DNA of 24,429 nt from JBMNOI01 sp050942995. Lineage in GTDB: Bacteria; Chloroflexota; Anaerolineae; UBA1429. Of the stretch, positions 1 to 7,220 are shown piece after piece. The stretch covers positions 1 to 24,429 of the forward strand of contig JBMNOI010000055.1 of assembly GCA_050942995.1 (NCBI GenBank), read 5' to 3'. Below the pieces are notes generated by a model. The model was not told the origin of the DNA and ran no database searches. It saw nothing but the letters and a program-made list of their open reading frames with translations. Every line of letters starts with the position of its first letter. The first letter of the stretch is position 1. A program made the translations under genes and the position numbers.

Positions 1-1
1 C

Positions 2-502
2 AGCGAGACGGAGAAGAAACCCCTCTTTGACTTTGCTCAGGCGTTGGGCGCCCCTATGCTCACCGGCTGGCTGGGGCGCGAGCCCGAACTGTGGGAGGAT
101 CTGGCCGGCTATCTGGAGCAGTACGACATGCGCTATGGGATCGAACCTCACGGCCCCGGCTATTCATTGGCCACGGTTGAAGAGATCAAGGATGCCCTGG
201 CCGTCTCGGATCGCATCGGCGTCTGCCCCGATACCGGCGTGTGGGCCGTCCAGGGGATCGATCCCCCCGCCGCGGTGGAATCACTGGCCGATCGGGTGAT
301 CCACACCCACCTCAAGGGATACAACAGGGCGAAAAAACTTTGCGCCCCCGGGGATGACGATAGCGGGCTCGATCGGGTGGTGCGCATTCTACGCGATACC
401 GGCTACCAGGGCGTTTATTCCATCGAGTTCGAGGCCGATCACGACTCGGACGCCGAAGTCGCCCGCGCCCGGCAGATGATTCTGGACATTCTCGCCGAGT
501 AG
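2..502 (+). CDS. Sugar phosphate isomerase/epimerase family TIM-barrel protein (5' end missing)
   Basis: The open frame runs in from the left edge and ends at TAG, so only the last 166 residues are visible and the start lies outside the window. The sequence matches the C-terminal half of the xylose-isomerase-like (AP endonuclease 2) TIM-barrel family. A glutamate in YGIEPHGPGY, an aspartate in CPDTGVWAV, a histidine in VIHTHLKGY and a glutamate in YSIEFEAD are the usual divalent-metal and substrate ligands of these isomerases/epimerases. It is expected to be a cytoplasmic enzyme isomerising or epimerising a sugar, sugar phosphate or inositol derivative; the substrate cannot be read from sequence. 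A stem-loop 12 bases after the stop separates it from the next gene, which belongs to the same broad fold but is clearly a different subfamily. The internal ATG at 44 is not the true start because homologous sequence continues upstream of it. Confidence 0.8.
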   Translation, partial: SETEKKPLFDFAQALGAPMLTGWLGREPELWEDLAGYLEQYDMRYGIEPHGPGYSLATVEEIKDALAVSDRIGVCPDTGVWAVQGIDPPAAVESLADRVIHTHLKGYNRAKKLCAPGDDDSGLDRVVRILRDTGYQGVYSIEFEADHDSDAEVARARQMILDILAE

Positions 503-513
503 TGAGAGGTTGT

Positions 514-574
514 GCCTGGAAGGCTGTGCCGCTATAGAATCGATATTGGAATGACAGCCTTCCAGGCCTGTTTT
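514..574 (+). terminator. Stem-loop terminator after the first isomerase gene
   Basis: A perfect 14-bp inverted repeat (514-527 with 554-567) encloses a 26-base loop and is followed by CTGTTTT. It sits 12 bases after the stop at 502. The loop is longer than in most intrinsic terminators, but the stem and T-run position fit. Confidence 0.6.
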
Positions 575-604
575 CCGTGTGTTTTATACGCGTTCCGTGC
601 GTGC

Positions 605-610
605 TACAAT
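605..610 (+). promoter_or_regulatory. Extended -10 promoter element upstream of the second isomerase
   Basis: TGC-TACAAT (602-610) is an extended -10 box 58 bases before the start codon at 668. No good TTGACA-like -35 is seen at the proper distance; the best is TTTTAT at 582. The same TGCTACAAT string recurs at 19435-19443 in front of the lipoprotein gene. Confidence 0.4.
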
Positions 611-667
611 GGGGCCGACCCGGCGACTTATGCCTCTATTCCCCGATGCACATAAAGGAGGACAAGC

Positions 668-1402
668 ATGGAGATCGGCGTGATCTCGTATCTTTTGCGA
701 CACCACAATACCCCGGCGGCCATGGCGTTCCTGCGCGATATCGGCTTTGACCGCGTCGAGCTGGACTATCGCCACGCCGACGGCCTGTGTGACTATCACA
801 AGGTCGATGCGGACGGCGCGGCCAGGATGCGGCAACTGTGCGAGAGCAATGGAATTGTGCCCGGGGCCTACTGTGTGGGCGGGCTCAACAGAAGCCATCT
901 GGGTGACCTGCAACGCGTGTTCGAATTTGCAAAAGGGTTGGGTGTGGATGTGGTGGTGGGCGTGCTCGACCCCGAGATTCTGCCTCAACTCGACGAGGTG
1001 TGTAACGAGTACGGCATCTATTATGCCATCGAGAACCACAGGGGCAACGTGTTCGAGTCGGCGGAGACCATCCTGCAGGCGCTCGAGGGCTATTCCTCGT
1101 ATATCGGCGCCAATGTCGATACCGGACATTTCGCTGCCGCAGGGTTGACCCCGGTGGAAGAAGTGCGCAAGCTGGAGGGACGTATCTACCACGTCCATTT
1201 CAAGGATTCGGACCAGCGCCAGCCGTTGGGATCGGGCACGGCCGACTTGCCCGCCGTGACCGCCGAACTCAAGCGCCAGGGCTATGACCGCCTCTGGTCC
1301 ATCGAGCACTATGAGTATCAAGGCATCGATGACGAAACACTGCGTCAGGGGTTGACTCAGGCCCTCGCGTATATCAAAGAGCTGGATGCGCAAACCGGCT
1401 AA
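668..1402 (+). CDS. Sugar phosphate isomerase/epimerase family protein
   Basis: A 244-residue protein, of normal length for a xylose-isomerase-like TIM barrel. Metal and catalytic residues of the fold are present: the glutamate of YYAIENHRG near residue 122, the aspartate and histidine of NVDTGHF near 153-155, the histidine of VHFKD near 178, and the glutamate of WSIEHYE near 216. It probably interconverts keto-sugars or their derivatives in the cytoplasm; the substrate is not predictable here. The start is ATG 668, with an AAAGGAGGA Shine-Dalgarno at 654-662. It appears monocistronic, lying between an extended -10 element and a stem-loop at 1411-1442. A long reading frame on the opposite strand (584-1432) is a codon shadow. 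Confidence 0.85.
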   Translation: MEIGVISYLLRHHNTPAAMAFLRDIGFDRVELDYRHADGLCDYHKVDADGAARMRQLCESNGIVPGAYCVGGLNRSHLGDLQRVFEFAKGLGVDVVVGVLDPEILPQLDEVCNEYGIYYAIENHRGNVFESAETILQALEGYSSYIGANVDTGHFAAAGLTPVEEVRKLEGRIYHVHFKDSDQRQPLGSGTADLPAVTAELKRQGYDRLWSIEHYEYQGIDDETLRQGLTQALAYIKELDAQTG

Positions 1403-1410
1403 GACCGCGC

Positions 1411-1442
1411 AACAGGCCGGATCGGAGCACATCCGGCCTGTT
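1411..1442 (+). terminator. Stem-loop terminator after the second isomerase
   Basis: A perfect 12-bp stem (1411-1422 with 1431-1442) closes an 8-base loop and is followed by a T/A-rich stretch. It begins 8 bases after the stop at 1402. The weak T-run may allow read-through into the nitroreductase gene, for which no separate promoter was found. Confidence 0.6.
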
Positions 1443-1477
1443 TATCTATTCGCTTTGCCACGTGCAGGAGAGTGAAA

Positions 1478-2233
1478 ATGACCGAATCGTTCGATGAATC
1501 TCGTGGATTTCTCAAGGCAGACCTCTGGTATCACCGGCGATCTTTCGAGACCGACCAGCGCCGTGGGGTGCCCATGCCTCCGGTGCAGCTCGGATCTCCC
1601 CCGGATGCGCCCGTGATCAAGCTTCCCGCGGTAGAGGGGTTGTCCATCGGCCAGATGCCGCTGGCTCAGGCCATCGCCCAACGCCAGAGCCACCGCCGAT
1701 TTCGCGATGAGCCACTGTCGCTGGATGAGCTTTCCTTCCTGCTGTGGGCGACACAGGGTGTTCGGGGCAAGCCCAGAGAGAATGCGCCGGTGCTGCGCAC
1801 GGTTCCCTCGGCAGGATGCCGCCACCCCTTCGAGACCTATCTTGTGGTGCGCCACGTCGAGGGCGTCGATGCCGGTATCTACCGGTATCTGCCTCTGGAG
1901 CATCAACTGGGCCTGTTACGCGCAGTGGAGGATCTGTCCGATGCCATGACTTCTTCCTGCATGGGGCAGAGTTTCGTCGCGGACGGGGCGGTGGTATTGG
2001 TCTGGACGGTGTTGCCCTACCGCTCTGAGTGGCGCTATGGCCCGGTGGCGCACAAGGTCATCGCCATCGATGTGGGACATGTGTGCCAGAACCTCTATCT
2101 GGCATGTGAGGCGCTGGGGCTGGGCACCTGTGCCATCGGCGCTTATGACCAGGAGCAGATGGATGCTCTGGTGGGCGTGGATGGGCAGGACGAGTTTACC
2201 GTGTATTTGGCGCCGGTGGGACGGCCGGCCTGA
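1478..2233 (+). CDS. SagB/ThcOx-type nitroreductase family protein
   Basis: A 251-residue FMN-dependent oxidoreductase of the nitroreductase fold. Recognisable blocks are RQSHRRF near residue 70 (phosphate/FMN-binding arginines), LDELSFLLWATQGV, the PSAGCRHPFETYLVV block typical of SagB-type dehydrogenases, DVGHVCQNLYLACEALGLGTCAIGAY (helix and flavin contacts), and a C-terminal VYLAPVGRP. The N-terminal LKADLWYHRRSFETDQRRG segment is also usual in this subgroup. SagB enzymes oxidise azolines to azoles in RiPP peptides, but no cyclodehydratase or precursor peptide gene is nearby, so this is probably a stand-alone family member of unknown substrate. ATG 1478 is chosen because AGGAG (1466-1470) is 7 bases upstream; GTG 1472 would be too close. 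The gene converges with the glycosyltransferase gene, stop to stop separated by 10 bases. Confidence 0.82.
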   Translation: MTESFDESRGFLKADLWYHRRSFETDQRRGVPMPPVQLGSPPDAPVIKLPAVEGLSIGQMPLAQAIAQRQSHRRFRDEPLSLDELSFLLWATQGVRGKPRENAPVLRTVPSAGCRHPFETYLVVRHVEGVDAGIYRYLPLEHQLGLLRAVEDLSDAMTSSCMGQSFVADGAVVLVWTVLPYRSEWRYGPVAHKVIAIDVGHVCQNLYLACEALGLGTCAIGAYDQEQMDALVGVDGQDEFTVYLAPVGRPA

Positions 2234-2240
2234 TTGTGAG

Positions 2241-2285
2241 CCGTTACGGGGCCGGCCATGCCAGTGAACGACCGACCCGTAACGG
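2241..2285 (-). terminator. Inverted repeat at the convergent gene ends
   Basis: CCGTTACGGG (2241-2250) and CCCGTAACGG (2276-2285) form a perfect 10-bp inverted repeat around the last codons of the minus-strand glycosyltransferase; two GGCCGGCC palindromes (2223-2230, 2250-2257) lie within and beside it. It could act as a shared terminator for the convergent genes, but neither strand has a clear T-run. Confidence 0.25.
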
Positions 2286-4358
2286 CCCGATCTCGATAGC
2301 CGAGCCGAGATCGAACCCTTCGTCGTCGATCTGCCGCGACCAAAGACCGTCCGTCAGACGATACATGCCGATCAGTAGCGTATAGCGTCCTTCGGGCGCA
2401 TCGTCTGGTATCTGCAACGTGTGCCACTGCTGAACCACGAGCCCCTCTATCCAGTGAGACTCGGGCAGGCCAAATCCCGTCGCCTGAGCGAACCGGTCGC
2501 CGCCGGGACCGATGAGATCGATGACCAGCTCGTGCTCCACATCGCGTTCGCCGGGTGGAACGTCGAGAAAGGTCCAGTAGGTAGTCAGATGCACTTCCTG
2601 ACCGGGGAGAATCTCTGCCGGCCACTCGTACCCCAGCAGCCACACTCCTGCGTCCAGCATCCATATCCCCGGCTCTGGCACGGCGCTCAGGATCTCTTGC
2701 GCGTGATAGGCGTCCGATACTTGCGCGACGATATGGAGCGTCTCTCCCGGAAAATATGTGATTCCGGTGGTTTTAGCCCCTACCCATTCCTTAGCGGCTC
2801 TGGACTGTACCGGCTCCTCTGCGCGGAGATACAGCGCCGATCGTTCCACCGGCAGGGGCAGCGTTTCCGGGTGATCCGACGCAATGTCCAAAACGCGGAA
2901 CGGGGGCTCTAAAAGATAGCGCAGCACCGCCATGGGATGCGGGTCGTTCTGAAGCATCCAGATCTGATCGGCGCCGTTGTTTCGCGCCTCGCGTTGGACC
3001 ATGCCGGCGGCGCGTCGCCAGTAGCGATAGGGAATACCATAGCCCTGAGAGGTATCCCGGCTATCGACCATGTGGTAGAGGGTCAGCGTGGCATGAGCGC
3101 TCAGAGCCACGTGACACCATAGCACCGCCCATATCGCCAGATGGACGGCGTTCAGCCGGCGTGGATGCTGCGACCATACCGCGTCGAGCCACGCCAGGAC
3201 GCGGTCGATCAGCAACCCCATGGCGATAAATCCCGCCGGATAAAGCACCATGAGCGATTGCGGCTCGAGTCGCTCTGGCGCGCCGGGCAGAAGCAGCCAG
3301 GGGAGCCAGAGCCAGACAGCCAGGATGGCATAAGACGCCGTGTCGATTCGTTCACGCCAGCGACTCCACGCATAGACCGCCATCGCGACGGTTGCGGGCA
3401 GCGAGAGCATGAAGAGCCCGCCCATCAACTGCGTAAAACGATCATAGATCTGGGTGAGTAGATGATACTCATGAACGGAGGGAGCGGCCAGACCGGCCAA
3501 AGAGTACCCCGAATGGATCCACGCGCCGTACAAAAACGCTCGCCGGCGCATCCCCGACGAGGCCATATCGCGCAATGTTTCGCCGATGAGGGAAAACGTG
3601 GGGCTGCCGGTGGCGATCTGGTAGGCCAGCCAGGGAAGCCACACCGCCGCGCCTACCAGCAGGCCGATGACGGCATAGTCGAGCCGTGCCCTGCGCCGGT
3701 ACAGAATCGCCAGAACCAGAGAGACGGCGGCCAGCGCATAGAACGCCGCTGATGTATAGGACATCAGCGCCAGGGCGAGCCCTATGCCGACCCATGCCTG
3801 AGGTCGGCGGTCGATCAGAACGACCGCCAGATTCTGCAGCAACCAGATATTCAGCAGCGGCAACAGAGCGTCGCCGGTGATGCGCCGGGAGAATATCACC
3901 GCCCAGGGCGTGATGGCATAGAGCGTTGCCGCGATGACGGCAACCCGTACGCCATAGTAGCGTCTGGCCAGGGTAAAGCACCAGCCGATCGATATGGTGT
4001 GAATCAGGCTGATGAGGACGGCGGCCACACGCGGGTCGCGCTGCACCTGTACGGGGAGGGCGAGGAGGTAGCTGGACAGAGAGGGCGTGTCGGGCGCGGC
4101 CAGCGTGTGCGGGCCCAGCACAGGCAACTGAAGGCGGCCGATGCGTTCGGCTTCAACCAACTGGGCGACCTGCTCCGGGCGGAACTCGATCAGGTCCAGT
4201 GCCACCAGGCGCAGTACGGCGGCCAGGGCGATGATGATCCAGAGCATCTGGTGTTCGGGCTGACGCCAGTAACGCCGAAGCCTTTCGACGAGGTGGCCCC
4301 CCATCTGAACGATCTCTCGTGGTTCGGGAACATGTAGCGCCGGCATCGAACCATTCAT
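2244..4358 (-). CDS. GT39-like (PMT/ArnT-type) membrane glycosyltransferase
   Basis: A polytopic integral membrane protein of about 704 residues. After a short cytoplasmic N-terminus comes a first helix (WIIIALAAVLRLVALDL) and a periplasmic/external loop with acidic residues (EFRPEQVAQLVEAERIG), the usual layout of GT-C glycosyltransferases that use polyprenyl-phosphate sugars. Roughly ten more hydrophobic helices follow, then a soluble C-terminal beta-rich region of about 250 residues. It probably moves a sugar from a lipid carrier to lipid, protein or polysaccharide at the cell surface. The frame is open upstream to 4445, but ATG 4358 is preferred: a good promoter (4401-4429) lies inside the longer frame, and GAGGAGA (4371-4377) precedes 4358, although at a long 12-base spacing. 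Donor and acceptor are unknown. Confidence 0.75.
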   Translation of the reverse strand: MNGSMPALHVPEPREIVQMGGHLVERLRRYWRQPEHQMLWIIIALAAVLRLVALDLIEFRPEQVAQLVEAERIGRLQLPVLGPHTLAAPDTPSLSSYLLALPVQVQRDPRVAAVLISLIHTISIGWCFTLARRYYGVRVAVIAATLYAITPWAVIFSRRITGDALLPLLNIWLLQNLAVVLIDRRPQAWVGIGLALALMSYTSAAFYALAAVSLVLAILYRRRARLDYAVIGLLVGAAVWLPWLAYQIATGSPTFSLIGETLRDMASSGMRRRAFLYGAWIHSGYSLAGLAAPSVHEYHLLTQIYDRFTQLMGGLFMLSLPATVAMAVYAWSRWRERIDTASYAILAVWLWLPWLLLPGAPERLEPQSLMVLYPAGFIAMGLLIDRVLAWLDAVWSQHPRRLNAVHLAIWAVLWCHVALSAHATLTLYHMVDSRDTSQGYGIPYRYWRRAAGMVQREARNNGADQIWMLQNDPHPMAVLRYLLEPPFRVLDIASDHPETLPLPVERSALYLRAEEPVQSRAAKEWVGAKTTGITYFPGETLHIVAQVSDAYHAQEILSAVPEPGIWMLDAGVWLLGYEWPAEILPGQEVHLTTYWTFLDVPPGERDVEHELVIDLIGPGGDRFAQATGFGLPESHWIEGLVVQQWHTLQIPDDAPEGRYTLLIGMYRLTDGLWSRQIDDEGFDLGSAIEIGPLRVGRSLAWPAP

Positions 4359-4400
4359 GTTCGCATCCAATCTCCTCAGATCAGCATCTAGAGCGTGTGC

Positions 4401-4429
4401 ATTGTAACACCGCATGGTGAGGGCAACAA
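4401..4429 (-). promoter_or_regulatory. Sigma70-like promoter of the glycosyltransferase gene
   Basis: On the minus strand, TTGTTG (4429-4424), a 17-base spacer and TACAAT (4406-4401) with a preceding TGT form a good promoter. It fixes the transcript start near 4394 and supports translation from ATG 4358 rather than 4445. Confidence 0.6.
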
Positions 4430-4544
4430 GTGTTCTCTTGAGCATGGCGTTGCTTCTCCGGCTGCTTTTCGGAGATCATGCGTTCCACCAACGAGGGGGA
4501 GGGGGAGATGTGCATAGTCGGGGGATGATGCGGGCGACCCGAGG

Positions 4545-6944
4545 CTAATCGTATAGCAGTGCTTCGATGGGCTGCGTCGCGTACGCCTGTCGGTAGGCCA
4601 GCGTCTCGCCGAGCAGATAGTTCAGCGTCTTGCGTATCTGCTCAGATGGGCGCCGCTCGGCCTGGCTTGTTGGCGAGAGGGACGTCTGTTCGGGCTCAGA
4701 GACCCACCATGCGTCCTCTTTACGCTGCAGGACGATTCGCCCCATGGCCTGCAAAAGTCTCAACGCGGCCTCTATGGCGCGTTCGCGGGCGCCGAGACGG
4801 GCGGCCATTCGGGGAAGATCGATGTATCCGTCATGATCGCGCATGGCCACGCGCAACATGCCGGCGACCTGCCTGGCAAACTCTTCGGCCGAGGGCTGCG
4901 GATCGATCTGCGGGGGCAGAAGGAACAGATATCGCGGATTCGTACGGTCGATGACCTCTCTCAATACCTGAGGATCGGGCGGCGCCGTCCAGATCGCCAG
5001 CGCAAGCGCCGATTGTGAGGTCATGTCGACACGCGTACAGGCTCCATCCACTCTCTGACCGACTCCCTCGGCCCAGATGAGTAGCCGGTCGCCATATTCG
5101 TCACGCAGTCGCTGCAAAAGGGCCGCTCCGTCGGCCTCCTGCCGCCAATCGATCACCTCTTTGCCGCCGACCAGCGTCTCGGCCTGCGAGGGTGGCTCGG
5201 CCACAGCCGGGCGCCAATCCACCAACTCGATCTGCATGCGGGCACTGTCTTGCCAGTGATTGACCGTCAGCATAAAGGCCAGGTCGATATGCTCTCCTGG
5301 CTCGGGCAGGGTGCCGGCGTTAAACCATGTGACGTGGACCGAGCGCCCCTCATCATCCTGGATGTACAGCCTGCGGTGTGCCGTCTCCTGCCGGCGGCTG
5401 ACATCCTCGGCACGCACCAATATCCCGTTTCGGGCCAGAAGGATGGGGCGGGGGTTCCCGGCGCCAAAGGGCGCCAGCCGGGCGATCTCGCGGGTGAGCT
5501 CCAGCCCCAGTTCGCTCCAGGGAACCTCGGCGTCGATCATCAGCGGGGGCATTTCATCGAGCGGCCGACCGCTACGCTCCAGGAATCGCTGCAACGAATC
5601 GACAAACGCCGGAACGCGATCCCGTTGAATGGCAAAGCCTGCCGCCATCGGATGGCCGCCCTCGCGCTCCAGAAGAGAGCTCTGTGCGGCAATCGCCTCG
5701 TGAATGTCGATGCCCGTTATCGAGCGAGCCGATCCGATGGACGGCTGGTCCGGGCGATGGGCGATGAGGATCGTGGGGCGCCCATAGCGCCGCGCCATCG
5801 AGCCGGCCACCAGCCCCAGCACCCCCGTCTCCCAGCCCTCTCCGTCCAGGATGACGGCCGGTCGGGAGAGAATGTCGGGGCTTGATTCGATCTGTTCATT
5901 GACCCGGGCCAGCAGCGCTTCGGTGTGGGCCTGCCGATGTCGGTTGAGCGCCTCCAGCTTTTCCGCCAGACTGCGCGCCTCGGCTTCGTCACGGGTGACC
6001 AGAAGGCGCACCGCCTCTTCCGATGCCAGCTTTTGCCCCTCTTTGTCCGGGGCGACATCCGATTCCTCAAAGCTCTCCAACCGCCCGGCGGCGTTCAGGC
6101 GGGGGGCGAGCTGGAAACCGATCTCGGTTTCGCTCAGATACGCCAGGTTTATGCCCGCCAGCTCGGCCAGGGCCCTGATACCCGGACGGCGCGTGCGCCG
6201 GAGGGCATCCAGTCCGCGCTGTACCAGATAGCGCACGTCATCGACCTGTGTGGCGACATCGGCCACCAGCCCCAGCCCGACGAGATCCAGCAGGTCATCC
6301 AGCAGTGCGGCATGCGCCGTATACTGCAACATCATGCAGGCGACCATATAGGCCACGCCCACGCCGGATAGCTCTCGCAGGCGATGATCCGAGGGCAACA
6401 TCTTGGGATCGACCAGGGCATGGGCCGGGGGCAGCTGCTCGGGCAGGTCGTGGTGATCGGTGACGATGATGGTCAGGCCGGCCTGTACGCCGCGGGCGAT
6501 CGGCTCGTAATCGCCCACACCGGTGTCACAGGTGATGAGCAGTGAGACGCCGTCGCGCAGCGCGTCCTCAATCGCGCGCATGTGCAGGCCATGGCTCTCA
6601 TCCCGGCTGGGCAGGGCATAGTCAACCTGCGCTCCCAACGCGCGGAGCGATTCGTACAGCACGGCGGTCGATGTCTGTCCGTCGACATCAAAGTCGCCCC
6701 AGATGCGGATGCGCTGCCGGGCGGACAGAGCGGCGTGGAGCCGTTCGACCGCCTTTCGAATACCCGGCAGGCTCGCCGGATCGGTGGGCTCGTAACGGGA
6801 GGACTCCAGATAGGCCATGGCGCGCTCTGGATCAGAGTAGCCGCGACGGGCCAGCAGCCGGGCAACCAGGGGATGCCCGGCCACGGTCTGTTGCAGTGCG
6901 GCGGAAACGTTGGGTTGTGGAAGCATAACCCACTGACGTTGCAT
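4545..6944 (-). CDS. recJ: Single-stranded-DNA-specific exonuclease RecJ
   Basis: A 799-residue DHH/DHHA1 exonuclease that degrades single-stranded DNA 5' to 3' in RecF-pathway recombination, mismatch and base-excision repair. The DHH phosphoesterase motifs are intact: DFDVDG at residues 84-89, CDTGV at 139-143, DHH at 163-165, a GLGLVADV block near 223, and the DHHA1 motif GGHPMAAGF at 429-437. An OB-fold region follows. The last ~220 residues form a further domain, including a winged-helix-like stretch (YIDLPRMAARLGARERAIEAAL), making the protein longer than the ~570-residue E. coli type and close to the long form known in Bacillus. An insertion of about 15-20 residues rich in E/D/K (about 293-308) breaks the usual RLNAAGRL-to-AVRLL spacing. 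The start is ATG 6944 with GGAGAG just upstream (6948-6953) and a promoter at 7032-7060. It is transcribed separately from the gene that follows. Confidence 0.93.
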   Translation of the reverse strand: MQRQWVMLPQPNVSAALQQTVAGHPLVARLLARRGYSDPERAMAYLESSRYEPTDPASLPGIRKAVERLHAALSARQRIRIWGDFDVDGQTSTAVLYESLRALGAQVDYALPSRDESHGLHMRAIEDALRDGVSLLITCDTGVGDYEPIARGVQAGLTIIVTDHHDLPEQLPPAHALVDPKMLPSDHRLRELSGVGVAYMVACMMLQYTAHAALLDDLLDLVGLGLVADVATQVDDVRYLVQRGLDALRRTRRPGIRALAELAGINLAYLSETEIGFQLAPRLNAAGRLESFEESDVAPDKEGQKLASEEAVRLLVTRDEAEARSLAEKLEALNRHRQAHTEALLARVNEQIESSPDILSRPAVILDGEGWETGVLGLVAGSMARRYGRPTILIAHRPDQPSIGSARSITGIDIHEAIAAQSSLLEREGGHPMAAGFAIQRDRVPAFVDSLQRFLERSGRPLDEMPPLMIDAEVPWSELGLELTREIARLAPFGAGNPRPILLARNGILVRAEDVSRRQETAHRRLYIQDDEGRSVHVTWFNAGTLPEPGEHIDLAFMLTVNHWQDSARMQIELVDWRPAVAEPPSQAETLVGGKEVIDWRQEADGAALLQRLRDEYGDRLLIWAEGVGQRVDGACTRVDMTSQSALALAIWTAPPDPQVLREVIDRTNPRYLFLLPPQIDPQPSAEEFARQVAGMLRVAMRDHDGYIDLPRMAARLGARERAIEAALRLLQAMGRIVLQRKEDAWWVSEPEQTSLSPTSQAERRPSEQIRKTLNYLLGETLAYRQAYATQPIEALLYD

Positions 6945-7031
6945 GGCTCTCCCGTTCCCTCTGCGGGTGACCCGATCTCTCCGGAAAGTATCGGGCCGGG
7001 ATGGTTCACGATCAGATCAGGGACATTATTC

Positions 7032-7060
7032 AGTGTAGCGAACCGACCGGCAAAATGCAA
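7032..7060 (-). promoter_or_regulatory. Sigma70-like promoter of recJ
   Basis: On the minus strand TTGCAT (7060-7055), a 17-base spacer and TACACT (7037-7032) precede recJ, giving a leader of about 80 bases. The rest of the 276-base divergent region (6945-7220) shows no convincing promoter for the chemoreceptor gene. Confidence 0.55.
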
Positions 7061-7220
7061 AGCTTGTTCTCTGCGTAGATGGGGAACGATTCAGATGCCG
7101 CCATCGGTTTTTGGCGCTACCTTAAGACATCCGGCTTGTATATGAGGGAGATCTTGCCGATACCGTTGTCAGAATGCGATTCTACGATGCGACCATTCAA
7201 ATACTGCTCGGAGTAGGAAT

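Noticed and set aside
584..1432. A 282-residue open frame on the minus strand
   Set aside because: It lies antisense to the clear isomerase gene at 668-1402, has low-complexity His/Leu-rich composition, and no Shine-Dalgarno or family match.
2143..2664. A 173-residue minus-strand frame spanning the nitroreductase end
   Set aside because: It is Arg/Ser-rich and overlaps two well-supported genes on different strands.
7154..7163. GCCGATAC as a sigma28 (flagellar) -10 box for the chemoreceptor gene
   Set aside because: No TAAA-like -35 lies 15 bases upstream, so the match is probably chance.
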